Source: Zygnema cylindricum (lineage: Eukaryota; Streptophyta; Zygnematophyceae; Zygnematales; Zygnemataceae). From it: a DNA stretch of 50,018 bases. Where the stretch lies: contig JBBHKE010001436.1 of assembly GCA_037447655.1 (NCBI GenBank), forward strand, positions 87,571 through 137,588. The letters run 5' to 3'. Every line of letters begins with the position of its first letter. The stretch's first letter is position 1. A program made the position numbers and the translations under genes. The notes under the pieces were generated by a model that had not been told where the DNA came from, did not search any database, and saw only the letters and a list, made by a program, of their open reading frames with translations. Positions 35,082-47,079 of this stretch are shown piece after piece.

Positions 35082-35312
35082 AAAACTTCATTAGATAATT
35101 GAGTTGGTGTTAGAGTTGTGGTTTTGGATTTGTGTGTTGCCGGGCTTTTCATTTTGGGTTTGGGTGCTTTTATTTGCCTTGTTGTTGTTCCCGTTGCTCT
35201 CTTTAGTTTTATTGCCCTAGTAGTTTTTATGTGTTGGCCATGCCACCCCTTTTGTACCCCCGGACTCAGATGGTTTACCATCGTGCTTTTTAATTCATCC
35301 TGTCCACTATCT
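35082..35312 (+). mobile_element. 5'-truncated LINE copy (3' UTR only)
   Basis: About 230 bp, roughly 80% similar to the 3' end of the LINE (reverse strand of 29660-29880) and ending at the same point after GATGGTTTACCATC and TTTTTAATTCATCCTG. Heavy 5' truncation is typical of target-primed insertion. Confidence 0.85.
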
Positions 35313-36280
35313 ATTACTTATGGCGAGTATAGGTTTAACAAAAGTTTTCAACAACAGTATGCGAAGAACGAGTAAAACATGAGTCGTATTTCTACTTAAC
35401 ATTTTACATTATTATAATCTCCAAAACCAGACTACTCTTGTTTACAGGTTTAACCTGTAAACGTAAACTTGTTTCTATACTTCTTTAGTTTGTTTTAAAT
35501 TTTTGAGCCAGAAAGTCAAATTGTGTCCATTAAAAAAGTTTACTTTGTGATTTTATGTAAGAAACTCTCTTCTGCAAATCACTTCTAACCACAATAATTT
35601 ATGTTTCCGATGAACAAAAAAGTTTCCCCACCATCATCATCCATGGCCCAACCATTAAGTATATAAGAGTTTAACCACTCAAAAAAAGGGATTATTGGTT
35701 AAACCAATGGCTTCAAAAAAGACGACATCTTTTTTTTTGGAAATTGGATATAGAACATAAAAAAAGTCAACAAAAAAAGCAAACTACCAAGAAAAAAAAA
35801 TTAGTCGACTAAATGACAAAAACTACATCTACTACATCTACAAAATGGCGTCTCCTCCTATCTCTCTACCTTTAAAGCAGTAACAAAATTGCTAAAAACC
35901 GCGCGGTGGGGAATTATCTGTGCCTTATTTACGGTGGATAACTGAACTAATGCACCGTTCAGTTAAACTGAACTGTTTTCTGTAACTCTACTGCCCTAGG
36001 ACAAAAAACGGTAGAAGGTAACGACCTGAAAAAGGCTTATCCCCTCTTTCAAGATTATCCTTGAATTCAAGGACTCTTTAAAACAACATTGGTTTTGCCA
36101 TTTGTACCACAATAAATTATTGAGCTTTCCATTTGTATCTTTTTTTTTCCTTTGTCTCATGGCCATGCTATTCCTCGACACAAACCAGCTTAAAAAAGTG
36201 TTCACATTTTTCTATTGGGAGTTGTGTGACAAAGAAAAATAAAAAAAACGAGGGGAAAAAAAAAAGAGGAAAAAAAAAAG

Positions 36281-39200
36281 TTAAATCGGTTTAGCCTTTG
36301 CTCGAATTTCTCGAATGTAGTCCTTAAAACTGGAGTCAGGAGTCCACCACTCGGGCTCCATTCCTTTTCCAACTTCATTGTTACATAGTAAAGCATTTGG
36401 TGCCAGTAAACCCTAAAATAAGACAAAATGGAGTCAAACAGACAAAATTTAGTGAAACAGACAAAATGTAGTGAAACAGACAAAATTTAAAGAAGCGTAC
36501 AAAATTTAGTGGAACAGACAAAAATTACAAAAACAGACAGAACTCAGCGAAAAATTTAGTGAAAATTTACTGAAACAGACAAAATAATTTAGTGAAACAG
36601 ACAATCTAGTGAAGTAACAAAATGTGATGAAAAAAGACAAAAATAATAATGTCTTCGTCGTCACATAGGAAAGCATTTGGTGCTGGTCAAGCCCGGAAAA
36701 TGACAACTTTGGAAAAAAAGACATTTTGGTGGAAGGCTATGAACAAGACAAATTTTTCATAAGAGAACCTTATGAAAGAGAGCATCCGATGCTAATCAAC
36801 CCTATAAAAGGACAAAATTGACATTGAGATACAGTAATCGTGTGCTTGAAACACAAAACATAAATATTTTAACCCAAATGGTTTCTCCCAAACCTTTTTC
36901 CGACTCGGTAAAATCAACCATCATAAAGGAATTATCCAAGAATTTGAATGTTTAAAGATGCAGAAAAAACAAAAACAATGGATTAAAAAAAAAAACAAAA
37001 AATCTTGAGATGTAGAGAAGAAGTAAACTACACCTTCAACCATTACTAGAGTAAAGAAATTGTTAGCGTGGTGTTTATATATTAGTGTTATCAATTCTAC
37101 TTAAGTTCAAAAATGACGTGGCTATTTCTGAGCCGTTTTAATAATTAACATTAACAAAAAAAACAATGTATGATCAACGCTATTTTGTGGTCAGAGGGCA
37201 AAAAAAAGAAAAAATGGCACCGAAATAGAGCTAATAGCACTAATAGTGATTCCCGGTGTATCAAAAACAAAACAAAAAACTTATAGAGATATGGAGAAGA
37301 AATAACTATTATACCTCAAATCGATTTAAAAAAGCAAGATTCGTTTCGAGATCCACTCCTCCTTCAAGTGGGTCCACAGATCGGTGAATTTCTAAAGCCG
37401 TAATTTGTCTCGGATCCACAACGTACTTCCTATAACCATGGTACGAAAGTACAACTTTGGACTGTTCTGCTTGATTTTCTACACCATAGAAATGCGGCCA
37501 CCGAAATTGCATTCTCTCGACAGGCCAAAGTCCTGAGACATCTTCACCTAAAAAACATCGGAACTCAAAAAAAAAAAAAAAACGCAATGAGATATTTTCT
37601 GTAACCAAACTTCTTCACCGTTTTTTTAAATGATAAAGAGACTAAAAGAATGGCGAAACTAATAGCCATGAGAAATCCCAAGAATCCAAATCTTGTTTTC
37701 TGGTCAACATAACAACTCTAGTCTAATTAAAATATAAAAACTGTTCTCCTTCTTTCCTTTTTCGGAAAAAACACACATTAACATTATTCCTAACAAACCA
37801 AAAAGAATGAGCTAGAACAGCAAAATTCTTAAACCAGAAAAAACAGAAAATCACGGAAACAAAATGCTCACTGATGAAAATAGTTAGTGTGGTTGTAATT
37901 TGAAAAAAAAAAAAAAAAACTTCACATCAAGCGGTCAACAGCACAGGGGAAAAATCCCTAAAAAATCTTTCAAAAGAAAAGAATTCCCACTAGCATAATA
38001 ATTGCGTCTCCTGAATCTTTTCAGAGTTTAAATACCTTTATTAGCTTGGCAATGTTCTATGGACCAAACTCGGTTTCCGAAAGTAACGTATGGCTTCCCT
38101 TTGTATTTTTCTAGAAGCCCTAAAAGAGTAGTGGGAGGTTGTACCCATATATACTCATCCAATTCGGCACTCATTGTCCATTCTGAAGAAAATCTCGTTC
38201 GATAAGCACAATTATTATTGGTCCAAACGTTGTACCACAACGAGAATCTGCAATACAAGTGTATTTTTGGCAACTTTTAATCAACAAATCTCATGAACAA
38301 GGTCTAATATGCAAAGGGAGAATGAGCTAGGAAATCTGCAAAAAAAAGTATTTGGGGTCGTCGGAAAAGAACCGTCTGACTAGGTTTATAGTGAAGGTGA
38401 AAATGAGAGGAGAGTTTTGTTTAAGAACAATGACATTTTCTTTTACCTCTTAGAAAATGGGCTCTACATACTTAAATGGTTTACACAATCTCAGACAACA
38501 TCCCAACTTATCGTAAATCAGATTACCCTCCGCTAATTTCCCACTAACCTCCAACTCATTCCCTTTTCTAATATAGATTTAAAGCCCAATTTTTCCATTT
38601 AAGTGCAATCACGGCATACCCAATAACCCTCGATCAGGGACCCAAAACTTACTTCCGTATACCGGTTATATCCACAATTTCAACGGTTCCTGATGCGATA
38701 AGCGCTTCGAGAATAGCCATGGCTTCCGAGTCTAGTCCTCCTCCATCATACAAAATAAAATGATCGAATCCATGGGCTCTCATGTATTGAATAGCTTCTA
38801 TGATCCGTTCTGACCTGATCTGTCAAGGTCATAGAGAGAAAATGTGAAAACCTTTCTAGTGAGCTTAAAATTGTTTAATTCTGTTTAACTTCATACATCA
38901 AAAGTTAGACAGCCAAAAGCTACGGCACTCATCACCATTATTAGTGGTGTTTATCGCCAGAGCTATAATCCATAGCGCAATTCTAGGGGACAAGGTGTGT
39001 TACGACGACTCATGTTTTTCATGGCAATCACATTACCTGATTCACTTTAAAAAAAAAAAGTCCCATTGACCTAATTTAGAGAAAGTATGGATCACACTAA
39101 TAGTGGTGAAAGGAGTAATAGAATGCTTTGTTTTGCATATTGCTGTATCAATTGGGTATATACGTGCATTTGTTTAATTTATAATTGTGATTATGTTAAT

Positions 39201-41552
39201 GTACAACCGGACTTGTTGAAGTTTCCTATCTTTGACTCAAATCAAACTTTCGCAAATTTCATCCTTTTTCATCCTATATAAAACTTCACAAAGTATTCAT
39301 CGAATCTCCATCTCATCTGGAATGAGGTTATCCTTTCCTATTCATACATATTCTACCACCAAATCAGATCTTTTCCGGTTGAAGATGATATGAGAGACCA
39401 ACACATAAAACCATAATTTGCTAAAAAGTCGACACTAAATGATGCTGATTCAAGCCGCCTTACAAGAACAAAAGAACATATATGTCTCCAAAAAATGCAT
39501 TGTGCCTCAAAGCATACTCATCCAAACTGCCTTATTAATAAAAAAAACGTTGATCTCTCTCTAATACTGTATACTGCCTATGTGTATTTTTGAATATACC
39601 CGTTCAGAAATCATTGGTGAACAATAGGTAAGCTTGTGCTTAAAAGGGTGAGAAGGTTCAATCGCTCTTTCTCCCGCCTCCTCTTTATATACAATAGTGT
39701 TCTCTCCTTGAATGTCAATAAAAAGCGCTCCTCCTGAACCCATAACAAACAGGATACAATTTCCCATTATACTTAAAACCCTTTCCCTGAGGTTTACTCG
39801 AACAGGAAGTAGGAATAGGAAACAGGACAGACATAACAGGACATATGATCCATAAGAGGAGTAGGTATATAACGTCCAACAAGAAATTGTTTGCAACCGA
39901 CTCCCATAAAACTGCAAATTTTTAAACCTTTTTTATCTTTGTATTATCTGATCTGAGACGGCAATAATTAGAAGTCTTTCATCATAATTTACCCTGAGCA
40001 TAATCTGTCGTAGCCTCTTCCAATTCACACGATATAATCACAACCTCATAAGTCAACGAATGATGTTCTCCAGGAAATATATATTTTAGTCGTCCCTGCA
40101 ATAAAGTCATTTCCTCGATATCAAAATTTTCTCTCTGGGATATATTCGCCAGCAACAAATGAGCAGAAAAAGATAATCCGAGTAACGACATTGTATGAAG
40201 GAATCCATAATTTTAACTTGAAGCAATACAGACTTAACAAAAAGTTTTTCAAAAGCAATCAATGTTCTATCTTTAAAATTGTCTGTTAAAAACCAAACAA
40301 CATGAAGCCTCCTTAATAATGTCCATCCGAAAAAAAAAAGTCTTTGTTACCCGAATTGCTTTAGGTCCTTTAAGTGCCACCCAAACACAATGTTCATTCC
40401 TCTCTCCCCACTGTTGTTGCAAACGAAGGGCTCCTAGTCCCATGGCAACAAAGCTTTTAGAGCCCAATCGATAAGAGTTTGTGAAAATAAAACCATGAGT
40501 CCCAAGTCTTTGGAAAGCGCCTGTTCATAGGAAACGAGACGGGAAAGAATCGGGATCAGATCAGGAGGAGAGAGTCAGAAAATGGGATTGTGAACAGATC
40601 TTGAATCTCAGATCTATACATCAGATCTTTGCCGTGCGAGAGATGAGAGAGGACGGAGGAGAAAGGAGAGGACTTGGTTATTTCTTGCTAATTTACTTGA
40701 ACTGTTCCTTACTTTGTCCTCCTGCTCTCTAGTTATGTTTCTCATTGTGGCAAATGTTTTTAGAGGAACACAACCGCCACAACAACTGATTGAAATTGGA
40801 ACATTTGAAAATTCATGTAAGAAATAAGAATAGCCAATCCTAAAAATAGATCGTTTGAGGAAATTTTAAAATAAAGAAAGGGAAAAACTGAGCAGTCTGG
40901 TCCAACGGTTCCTCAAATGTTAATCTAAATTCAAAAATCAAAAACCATTTTTCCTCGAGGATCGCCAATTCAATAATAACTTCGCAAGCTGACATCACGA
41001 ATACATTCAAAAAAAAACATACATGTCTACCAGTAAATTCATCTTCCTTCCTGTTTAAAAATAGTAAAATATGCACAATTACAGAATATGACTTCAAAAA
41101 AAAGGGTGATTTTAGAAACAGCAAAGAACTGAACATAAAACAAATTAAGAACATATATGGCTCCGCACAACCAAGTTAAAAGCCACAAAACCAAAGACTA
41201 AAAACCTTTTCAAACAAGGTAAAAAAAGCGACGAGTTAAAACCAGAAAATTTGAAAACCACAAACAGTAGGTTAAAATCACATAAAAACTAAGTTGAAAT
41301 CACAAAAACTAAATTAAAATCACAAAAAAACTAAGTTGAAATCACAAAAAATATCTTACCTACACCTGTGTCTCCAGGGGTATAGGGCAAATATTTAAGA
41401 GAACTACACTTGGAAGAAAGAAGCCCTAATTTCTCCATTCCTCTTGCTCTTGGAATTGGCTTTTTCCATCCCAATTTAGGTCTTGGAAAACATAGTTGTA
41501 AAACAATAATGAATGCTGCAATGGTACAAAGGTTTAAAACTAACTGCTTCAT
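36281..41552 (-). CDS. GT92 (DUF23) family glycosyltransferase, type II membrane protein
   Basis: Eight exons on the minus strand: 41552-41360, 40520-40351, 40095-39993, 39733-39600, 38819-38653, 38247-38036, 37547-37315, 36412-36281; all GT-AG, phases consistent; 1344 nt, 447 aa. Residues about 5-22 form one membrane anchor after MKQL, as in Golgi enzymes. Family landmarks: SYRLGSKSFVAMGLGAL; LTYCSPMI; HFILYDGGG (220-228); NNNCAYRTRFSSEW; ELDEY (284-288) in the place of the acidic DxD-like metal site; YVTFGNRVWSIEHC; PVERMQFRWPHF; and EIHRSV. Plant and animal GT92 enzymes add galactose or related sugars to glycans; the substrate here cannot be told. Plant galactan synthases (GALS) belong to the same family. 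The start is the first ATG in frame; upstream the frame lacks another. No exon was found between exons 1 and 2, though one could be missed. Confidence 0.87.
36405..36815 (-). repeat. three copies of the GT92 exon 8 start plus a TTTTGTCTGTTTCACTA minisatellite
   Basis: The exon 8 border (TTTTAG then GGTTTACTGGCACCAAATGC) recurs as GACCAGCACCAAATGCTTTC near 36680 and GATTAGCATCGGATGC near 36795 on the gene strand. Between the first and second lie about eight copies of a ~19-bp TTTTGTCTGTTTCACTA unit (36418-36610). Confidence 0.8.
37029..37260. mobile_element. TACACCG-family MITE in GT92 intron 7
   Basis: From TACACCTTCAACCATTACTA to TAGTGATTCCCGGTGTA, 232 bp; the interior matches 11079-11306 and the start of 27352-28057. 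Confidence 0.75.
41270..41352 (-). repeat. minisatellite next to the GT92 exon 1 donor
   Basis: About four copies of AAATCACAAAAACTAAGTTG (+ strand) directly downstream of the exon 1 donor in the gene's direction. Confidence 0.75.
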
Positions 41553-42125
41553 GATGACTACAAATAAAAAAAAAAAGGAAATAAAAAAAGAGGAATAGAA
41601 CAATGAGAGGGAAAAAAAAGAGGCAAATTTTGTGATATTAACCGATCTTCAAAGACAAAAATGGATGGAATTGGAATTATATTTTTTTAAATGAAGTTGA
41701 AAGATGAAAGATGAAAGATGTCAGAGGAAATCTTGGAAGCATAGGAACTGAAACTGTGTTTTACGGAAACTGAAACTGAAACTGAGGAGTGGAGTCTCGG
41801 GTGGAAGCTTTAGCGAATGAGAAGGAAGATTTGTAAAGAAAAAAAAAAGGAAAAAGAAGAGGAGGAAGAAGAAGAAGAAAGGAAGGAAAGAAGAAGAACG
41901 AGAAAACAGAAAAGGAGGAGAAGAAGAAAAGGAAGAAGAAGAAGAAGAATAGGAAGAGGAAAGAGAAGAGGAAAAGAAACAAAAAAACAAAAAAAACAAA
42001 AAACGAAGTAGAAGAAAACAGGAAGGAGAAAAGAAGTAGAGGAAGAGAGGTAGAAGACAAGGAAAAAAAATAAAAATAAAATGAAGAAGAAGAAAAAGGA
42101 GAAGAATAAGAAGAAGATTATAGCT
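41553..42125 (-). promoter_or_regulatory. GT92 upstream region with a long CT tract
   Basis: 41816-42120 is almost pure purine on the + strand (GAAGAAGAG...), i.e. pyrimidine on the gene strand, about 260 bp upstream of the ATG. CT-rich tracts occur in plant core promoters and 5' UTRs. Long open frames here are low-complexity artefacts. Confidence 0.5.
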
Positions 42126-42604
42126 CAAATAGGAGGAGGTTTCCTTACAAAAGATAATTAACTAAACTCAAAAAATAAATTTGCACAAATAGGAACCAAT
42201 AGGAATTGAGCGAGGCACGCGGGAATTAGGTTTAAGAGGCAATAGAAACAATAGAAGAGTAAAAGATACAGTTTTAAACAAACTTGCAGGCGTAGTAAGA
42301 CGAATAGTGAGGAAGCAGTAAGAAAATGAGCACCTAAAAAAATAAAAAATTAGGTACTGTACTTTACTGTACTGTAGTTTGCACTTTTGTCGTTACTATG
42401 ACCGTTCACAAGACAGGGGAGCGAACGAAAAACTTTAAATCAAACAAGTGAATGTCAGTTAACAAAAAAAAAAAGGGTTCACGCAATTGGTCACTGCAGT
42501 ACAGGTTACGTCACTGAAATTTTTTAAACATGGCGTCGTATGGTACGTCACATAAACATCGTTTCAAAAGCTTCTATAGAATATTGGTACCGAGCCACTG
42601 CACA

Positions 42605-42654
42605 GTACGGTACGGTACGGTACGGTACGATACGGTACGGTACAGTACGATACT
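42605..42654 (+). repeat. TACGG pentanucleotide microsatellite
   Basis: About nine imperfect units of GTACG. Confidence 0.9.
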
Positions 42655-43349
42655 GTTGAAAAATGCGACAATCGAAACTCAAAAGGCGTGGGATTGCACA
42701 AAAATGTACGCCAGCCTCAATAATTATTAGGTCGAACAGTTACTGAAGAGCCTCAATAATTATTAGGTCGAACAGTTACTGAATCGCAATTATGAGTCGT
42801 CCGATGATACTTCGTTCGATAATCGGACGACCATAAACTGTTTTTTAGCTTTTAATGACCGAAAACGTCTACGGGCTCATTTGGGGAAGAAACGGTAGGA
42901 CATCCGAACAAAGTATAGATTACTTTCTGTCAGGTCCTAACGAAGGACAGCCAGTTGACGTATCTGGTGGAGGTATTAATACAGGTGAGGTGAAGGACAA
43001 TGCATTTTTGTCTCTTCCAACTAATTTTGACGATTGAATAGACCCATCGTTCACAGGTACAACATTACAGCAGCGTACAACTGTGCATAACCGTACCGCC
43101 GGCGGCTCACCACAACCAATTAACTGCCAAAATGTCCGGTCGTCAGAACAAACCACCAGTGGTCAACTTTGCCAGATGCAGCTTCTAGACAGTGAAGCTT
43201 TCCGTACACTGGTTTTCTATGTGAGAAAAACTGATGGTTATTGATTCCGGGCTTACCTCATCAGGGCACAATACGACTCCGCAACAAAATGTGATGAAAC
43301 CGCACGCGTGAAAGCTCAATGATTGCGGTAGCCGCGGAGAATCGAACAA

Positions 43350-43353
<4 letters not shown>

Positions 43354-43390
<37 letters not shown>
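43354..43390. repeat. (AT)n microsatellite
   Basis: About 18 AT units. Confidence 0.95.
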
Positions 43391-43392
<2 letters not shown>

Positions 43393-44375
43393 ATGCATAT
43401 TCTTACGCGTGGAAAGGAAATCAAATTACGGGATTCACGAAAATTGCCCGTCAAATTTCTAAATGAAAAAAAATATATCATTGAAGAAAGTAAGACAAAA
43501 GTTGTCGGCTAAAACAAAATTGATTACTGTAGCTTATCTCGATTCGGTCTTTTGTCACCCGTCGATGTGCCGTACGCCACGCATCGTGTATAGATGTACG
43601 ATGCTCATATTGTGCAACTATTTTTTTTTGTCTGCCCGAATATATACTTTGTGTCCCATACTCGCCCGGCTTTCTGACGCTGCCATTTTATTTTCGGTGG
43701 TAACCGAGATGGAATTAAGGATTTTGCGAGCTCGATTTCCATGGGAAGAAGATGTTATTTCAAAAAACGAGGTGGTTAAACCGTCCATATGCAAAGCATG
43801 ATTAAAATGTAAAACTGCTGACGACCATTGAGGGCTAAAGACGCAAACCCCCGCCAACTTCAAGCATTACAAACGCAATGCAAAACTAAAAATATGAAAC
43901 TGAAAGCTACATAATCAGATACATGATTACACAAAAGGTGTACACTACGCCATAGCCTAAAACTTAGCCTTAGAGCATGAAAAGGAATAGGCTCTCAGTT
44001 TGTAGCTTAAGATTATGTCACTAAAGGTCATAAATCATTTATATGCATCTGGTGGCGCAGTGGTATGTCTCGAAGTCTATGACCATCATTCGCTACCATG
44101 GTCTATTGAATTAGGGCTAAGTATTGGGCACATTCAAGGACTTCGAGATATGTTTGCATAAAAAGTCAGTACGTGATGTATGGAAGGGTTGCTATGTCCC
44201 TAACACTAACATATCATCATGCACAATCAGGTAAAGAGTTTTCAAAAGACAAGTCCAAGGTCACAAAGATTTAAAAGACAAACGGTTTTGTTTTTTCCAA
44301 ATGGTTTCCGTGCCAACATTCCCATTCATAATAGGTCGTTACATCTCGCACTATCAAGCTGGTGTGCAATATTGT

Positions 44376-44760
44376 TTATGAGGACGATATGTCGCCCAAT
44401 GTTGTTTCCACTCCATGGAAACACACGATATCCACAATAACGTTGTGAATACCCGTACATTCATAACATGATCTAAGTATAGCATCCATGTCTCTTTTGA
44501 TTAAGTTCCTTGCTTCGCTTCCCACCACAACTATTGCATATGAAATCATGTCGTGAGTTGTTATTTTCCCCCCAACAATAAACCAACGAAGCGAATGAAC
44601 GCCTTGCTCATCTATTGGTTGACCATGCATGCAACGGGGTTTGCTCAAGAATAAAGGGTACAACGAGCTGAGGGGTACCCCAATCACATGGAAAATATTT
44701 GGAGAAGAAAAGCGGCGTGACGGGAAAAATGGTGACCCGACAAGCCAAGCACCATGTAGT
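44376..44760 (-). mobile_element. fragment of a second LINE (C-terminal zinc-knuckle region)
   Basis: On the minus strand the translation runs FHVIGVPLSSLYPLFLSKP, then CMHGQPIDEQGVHSLRW and THDMIS. This is the same layout (C-x-G..D..G-H-L....HD-I) as the block before the endonuclease of the 30-kb LINE. Conserved cysteines are partly lost (RW for RC). No reverse transcriptase remains nearby. Confidence 0.6.
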
Positions 44761-45006
44761 AACCTAAAAAAAAATCAAGGTCGTAAGTGCGCCAATTGAA
44801 AGGAGCCCTCAGATAAGGTAGTTAAAACGAACGACGAACACCATATCAACGACATATTGTAAATGGATCTTTTTTAGTGTAAGCAAGTTAAACAAAAACT
44901 CCAAGCTACAAAATATTTACGGTCTAAAATGTTTGTCAATTTAGAGGGTTTAGACATTTAAACTTCCTGTTTTAGGTTTTCAATTGAATGACGAGAAAAA
45001 AAAATG

Positions 45007-45009
<3 letters not shown>

Positions 45010-45052
<43 letters not shown>

Positions 45053-45068
45053 TATTTATTTATATATA
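45010..45068. repeat. (AT)n / TATT microsatellite
   Basis: About 20 AT units followed by TTTATTTATTTAT. Confidence 0.95.
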
Positions 45069-45150
45069 TGTGTATGTATTTTGGAGAGAAGAGACAAGTT
45101 TTGGGTGGTAAATATTTTTTCCTAAAATTTTGTGGGAAACAAGTCATAAA

Positions 45151-45455
45151 CATAGTTCAAAAGTAGGTGAAAGTAGGTCCATACAATATGCCTATTGTAT
45201 GCAAAACATACAATATGACCTTAAGACCCATATTGTATTCCGACCAATTCGGACCAATTAAAACATCTAGATCAAAAATTGGACCAATTAAAAGATTCTG
45301 ACCAAATATTATTGCTTACACCGTCAGATTCGGTCGATTGGACGGTCGCTGATCAAAGTAGCGATCTAAGAATATCACATGAAAAGCCCATTACACAACT
45401 TACGCCAAAGGCGCCGACCAAAGGCCTACTAAAAAACGCATACTTTTGAACTATG
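45151..45455. mobile_element. CATAGTTC-family MITE (copy e), shortened
   Basis: Starts CATAGTTCAAAAGTAGG, ends TACTTTTGAACTATG; 305 bp, with a central deletion relative to copies a and d. Flanks GTCATAAA and GTTATAAA are a 7-of-8 match target duplication. Confidence 0.8.
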
Positions 45456-45613
45456 GTTATAAACAAGTGAAAGACATTTTTACACATGCTATTGTACGTA
45501 TATTGTACGAATGTCTGTCATGCGCTAAAAGTATCGCTCCAAAAACATTTCCATCTCTGTAGCGGATTCACCTCCGTCGATACATGTTCCCCCTTATTAG
45601 TAGTGCTGTACTG

Positions 45614-45816
45614 TACACCGCGAATCGTTATTAGCGTTATGAACTCTATATCGGCGCCCCAAAATTGTGACATTAATACCTTAAATAGAATAAACCATAC
45701 TATTTAAGGACGTGGACCATAATCTGCCACGTCTCATGGCACTAAATTAGAATGAGTGACGCTATTTTTTTCTTTACACTAATAATTTCTCAACGCTAAT
45801 AACGATTCGCGGTGTA
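45614..45816 (+). mobile_element. TACACCG-family MITE, 203 bp
   Basis: Ends TACACCGCGAATCGTTATTA and the inverse AACGATTCGCGGTGTA; contains CTGCCACGTCTCATGGCA. It is paired with an inverted copy of identical length at 46789-46991. Confidence 0.85.
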
Positions 45817-46788
45817 GTTTCTAACGGCCCACCTGACCACCCTTTAATGATACATTTCTTGTCGTAGGTATTACGGTGCCGACGTGTCCACCTGTCCAGG
45901 TGAAAAACATCGCAGTTAATGTATATTACGTGTGGACTGACGTGAGACACCTATCAAGTTTGGACAAGTTGTTTTTTACTTTTGTCGATTGATCTGCCAC
46001 ATTTCATGAGCTCTAGGGTTAAGTAGCATCTTCACTGACGATAATATCCTTGGGAAAGCCGAGCCGCACGCGTGGAGATCTCTAAATCTGCAATGCCTGA
46101 TTTCCGTTACGAAATCGTTAGTGAGAAGTACGATAGTCCAGCTTGTCAGTACGAAATTACGAATGCCACGACAGCCTGGTCGCCAAATGCATTGAACTGT
46201 ACTCTAGTTGGTCACATATTGTTTGGCGCCTATGGAGGCTTTGGACACATTATGCCAGTTTACCGAATAACGGTCACGGATACAGACAAAAAACCGGTCC
46301 TCCAGATGTCCCGGCTGCGGGACGTCTACTTTGTCGAGTAGGAGACAAAGTGACAAACCGCTTCAGTCCTTACGATTTCTCTGGCAATCACTATACGCAT
46401 AAAAAAAACTATGGGTTCAATCGAATGCTTGAGATTACAGTGTATGTATGCCCCTAAATGTACATTTAGCCATACTAAAAGAAAGCATTTAGGTCACAAA
46501 CGACAACGTATGCCAAAATGTTCGAGAAGCCGCCGAACCACATCTCCAATACAACCCTACGGTGGCGTCGGGATGACGTAGAGATTGACTGTTACAGCTC
46601 ATTGGTTACAAACTCATTGGCATTTTACCCGTAGAACGTAATATTCGAACCAAAAAATCGACAATAACTAAAAAAATCGGCGTAGCGAGGGGCCTAAAAT
46701 TGGTAAATTGTACGGTGGTACGGTCGTAATCTGGATAGACAAGTGCCGCGATGAGCGAAACAGTAAACCCTAAGGTCTGAACCTTCAC
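45817..46788. other. spacer between two inverted MITEs; no gene recognised
   Basis: Open frames at 46072-46341 and 46143-46457 have no recognisable family features and lie in repeat-rich DNA. Confidence 0.5.
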
Positions 46789-46991
46789 TACACCGCGAAT
46801 CGTTATTAGCGTTGAGAAATTATTAGTGTAAAGAAAAAATTAGCGTCATTCATTCTAATTTAATGCCAGGAGACGTGGCAGATTATAGTACACGTCTTTA
46901 AATAGTGCAGTTTATTCTATTCAAGGTATTAATGTCAAAATTTTGGGGTGCCGATATAGAGTTCATAACGCTAATAACGATGCGCGGTGTA
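46789..46991 (-). mobile_element. TACACCG-family MITE, 203 bp, inverted relative to 45614-45816
   Basis: The reverse complement matches 45614-45816 at about 90% by eye over its whole length, including AATTTTGGGGTGCCGATATA and the central GACGTGGCAGATTATAGT. Confidence 0.85.
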
Positions 46992-47079
46992 CTTTCGTCT
47001 CACCAAATTCTGTTTAACTCGGAGGCTCTTGCTTTTGGAGTCTCGACTTCAATCGTGAATTTTGTCGTTTTGTGAAATA

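Larger units (their letters stand above)
42126..44375. other. no gene recognised; simple repeats
   Basis: TA-CTG-TA strings at 42353-42376; a TACGG pentamer repeat at 42605-42654; a direct repeat CCTCAATAATTATTAGGTCG at 42713 and 42751; (AT)n at 43354-43390. Short open frames at 42855 and 43463 show no family features. Confidence 0.5.

Noticed and set aside
40840-41154. Possible extra GT92 exon between exons 1 and 2
   Set aside because: The open frame has no pair of splice sites giving phase 1 at both ends, and exons 1 and 2 join in frame without it.
41721-42128. Minus-strand frames of S, F and L runs (135 and 99 codons)
   Set aside because: Translation of a purine/pyrimidine tract; no real protein character.
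44045-44115. tRNA-like sequence with a good A box (TGGCGCAGTGG at 44053-44063)
   Set aside because: No B box (GGTTCGANNCC) at the right distance and no cloverleaf could be drawn; at most an old tRNA-derived SINE end.
46072-46457. Overlapping + strand frames of 89 and 104 codons
   Set aside because: No recognisable domain, two competing frames, and a position between two MITEs.
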